Shown: in pieces, positions 14,126-14,455 of the stretch | Position numbering within the stretch: the first letter of the stretch is position 1 | Layout: each line of letters starts with the position of its first letter | DNA from: Flavobacteriaceae bacterium | GTDB lineage: Bacteria > Bacteroidota > Bacteroidia > Flavobacteriales > Flavobacteriaceae | Assembly: GCA_008081175.1 (NCBI GenBank) | Contig: VMCW01000117.1 | Span: 1-14,455, forward strand | DNA: 14,455 bases | Reading direction: 5' to 3' | Program-made: the position numbers and the translations under genes | The notes under the pieces: generated by a model | Databases searched by the model: none | Told to the model about the DNA's origin: nothing | Seen by the model: the letters and a program-made list of their open reading frames with translations, nothing else

Positions 14126-14455
14126 ATGGTAAATACGCTCATGAATATGGACTTGCAGTTGCAAGGGGTACTGTCAAAATACAAAGGTAAAGTACGTGAG
14201 GTTTATAAGCTTGAAAAAGACTTATTAGTAATGGTTGCCACAGATCGACTTTCTGCATTTGATGTGGTCATGCCGAAAGGGATTCCCTACAAAGGGCAAA
14301 TCTTAAATCAAATTGCAACCCAAATGTTGCGGGCTACAGAAGATATTGTTCCCAACTGGTTGGTTGCCACACCTGATCCCAACGTTTCTATTGGAAAATC
14401 TTGTGTCCCTTTTAAGGTAGAGATGGTAATAAGAGGATATATGGCAGGGCACGCA
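14126..14455 (+). CDS. purC: SAICAR synthetase, 3'-truncated by the window edge
   Basis: The first 110 codons of phosphoribosylaminoimidazole-succinocarboxamide synthase, which joins aspartate to CAIR in purine synthesis using ATP. Recognisable motifs are KYKGKVREVY (18-27, the nucleotide-binding strand), ATDRLSAFDVV (38-48), the KGIPYKGQILNQ stretch after it and VIRGYMAGHA at 101-110 (the conserved VRGY..G region), where the window ends. The start is taken at ATG 14126; M6 and M8 are in-frame alternatives and would remove only non-conserved residues. It lies 2 nt after phoH in the same direction, suggesting a joint transcript. The break is the edge of the window, not a mutation. Confidence 0.95.
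   Translation, partial: MVNTLMNMDLQLQGVLSKYKGKVREVYKLEKDLLVMVATDRLSAFDVVMPKGIPYKGQILNQIATQMLRATEDIVPNWLVATPDPNVSIGKSCVPFKVEMVIRGYMAGHA

Overview
This window looks like chromosomal DNA of a member of the Bacteroidota, most likely the Flavobacteriaceae. The evidence is a set of lineage-typical genes (gldF/gldG gliding-motility genes, a DUF5117/DUF4953 metalloprotease, a two-gene sulfonolipid-type locus), AT-leaning composition, near absence of Shine-Dalgarno sequences, and -7 elements of the TAnnTTTG type. I see no mobile element, CRISPR array, tRNA or rRNA; genes are packed tightly and codon use looks even throughout.

Left arm (1-6244, + strand): an uncharacterised small secreted/membrane protein (133-585), then a tight three-gene run. 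The run holds a secreted metzincin-like zinc protease (656-3082), a low-specificity L-threonine aldolase (3088-4119, 5 nt gap) and an oligopeptidase-B-type serine peptidase carrying a lipoprotein signal (4112-6244, 8 nt overlap). Two exported peptidases around an amino-acid aldolase suggest peptide and amino-acid use.

Middle (6288-8593, + strand): a CBS/cysteine-synthase-fold PLP enzyme and an alpha-oxoamine synthase overlap by 4 nt (ATGA) behind a good -7 element. This pairing matches the cysteate synthase plus cysteate fatty-acyltransferase steps of sulfonolipid (capnine) biosynthesis, a lipid class tied to gliding in Bacteroidota. It is the most informative functional inference in the window.

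Convergent block (13068 down to 8616, - strand): a divergent DUF62 protein (SAM-hydrolase fold, but the usual D-R-H triad appears to be replaced), then, 2 nt on, a single 795-residue protein fusing the gliding ABC permease GldF to its auxiliary subunit GldG, then dnaN (DNA polymerase III sliding clamp). The ATPase partner GldA is not in the window.

Right arm (13170-14455, + strand), divergent from the DUF62 gene: phoH, which must start at TTG, followed after 2 nt by purC, cut off by the window end.

The best candidates for something under-described are the altered DUF62 protein coupled to gldFG, the GldF-GldG fusion itself, and the closeness of a probable sulfonolipid operon to a gliding operon.
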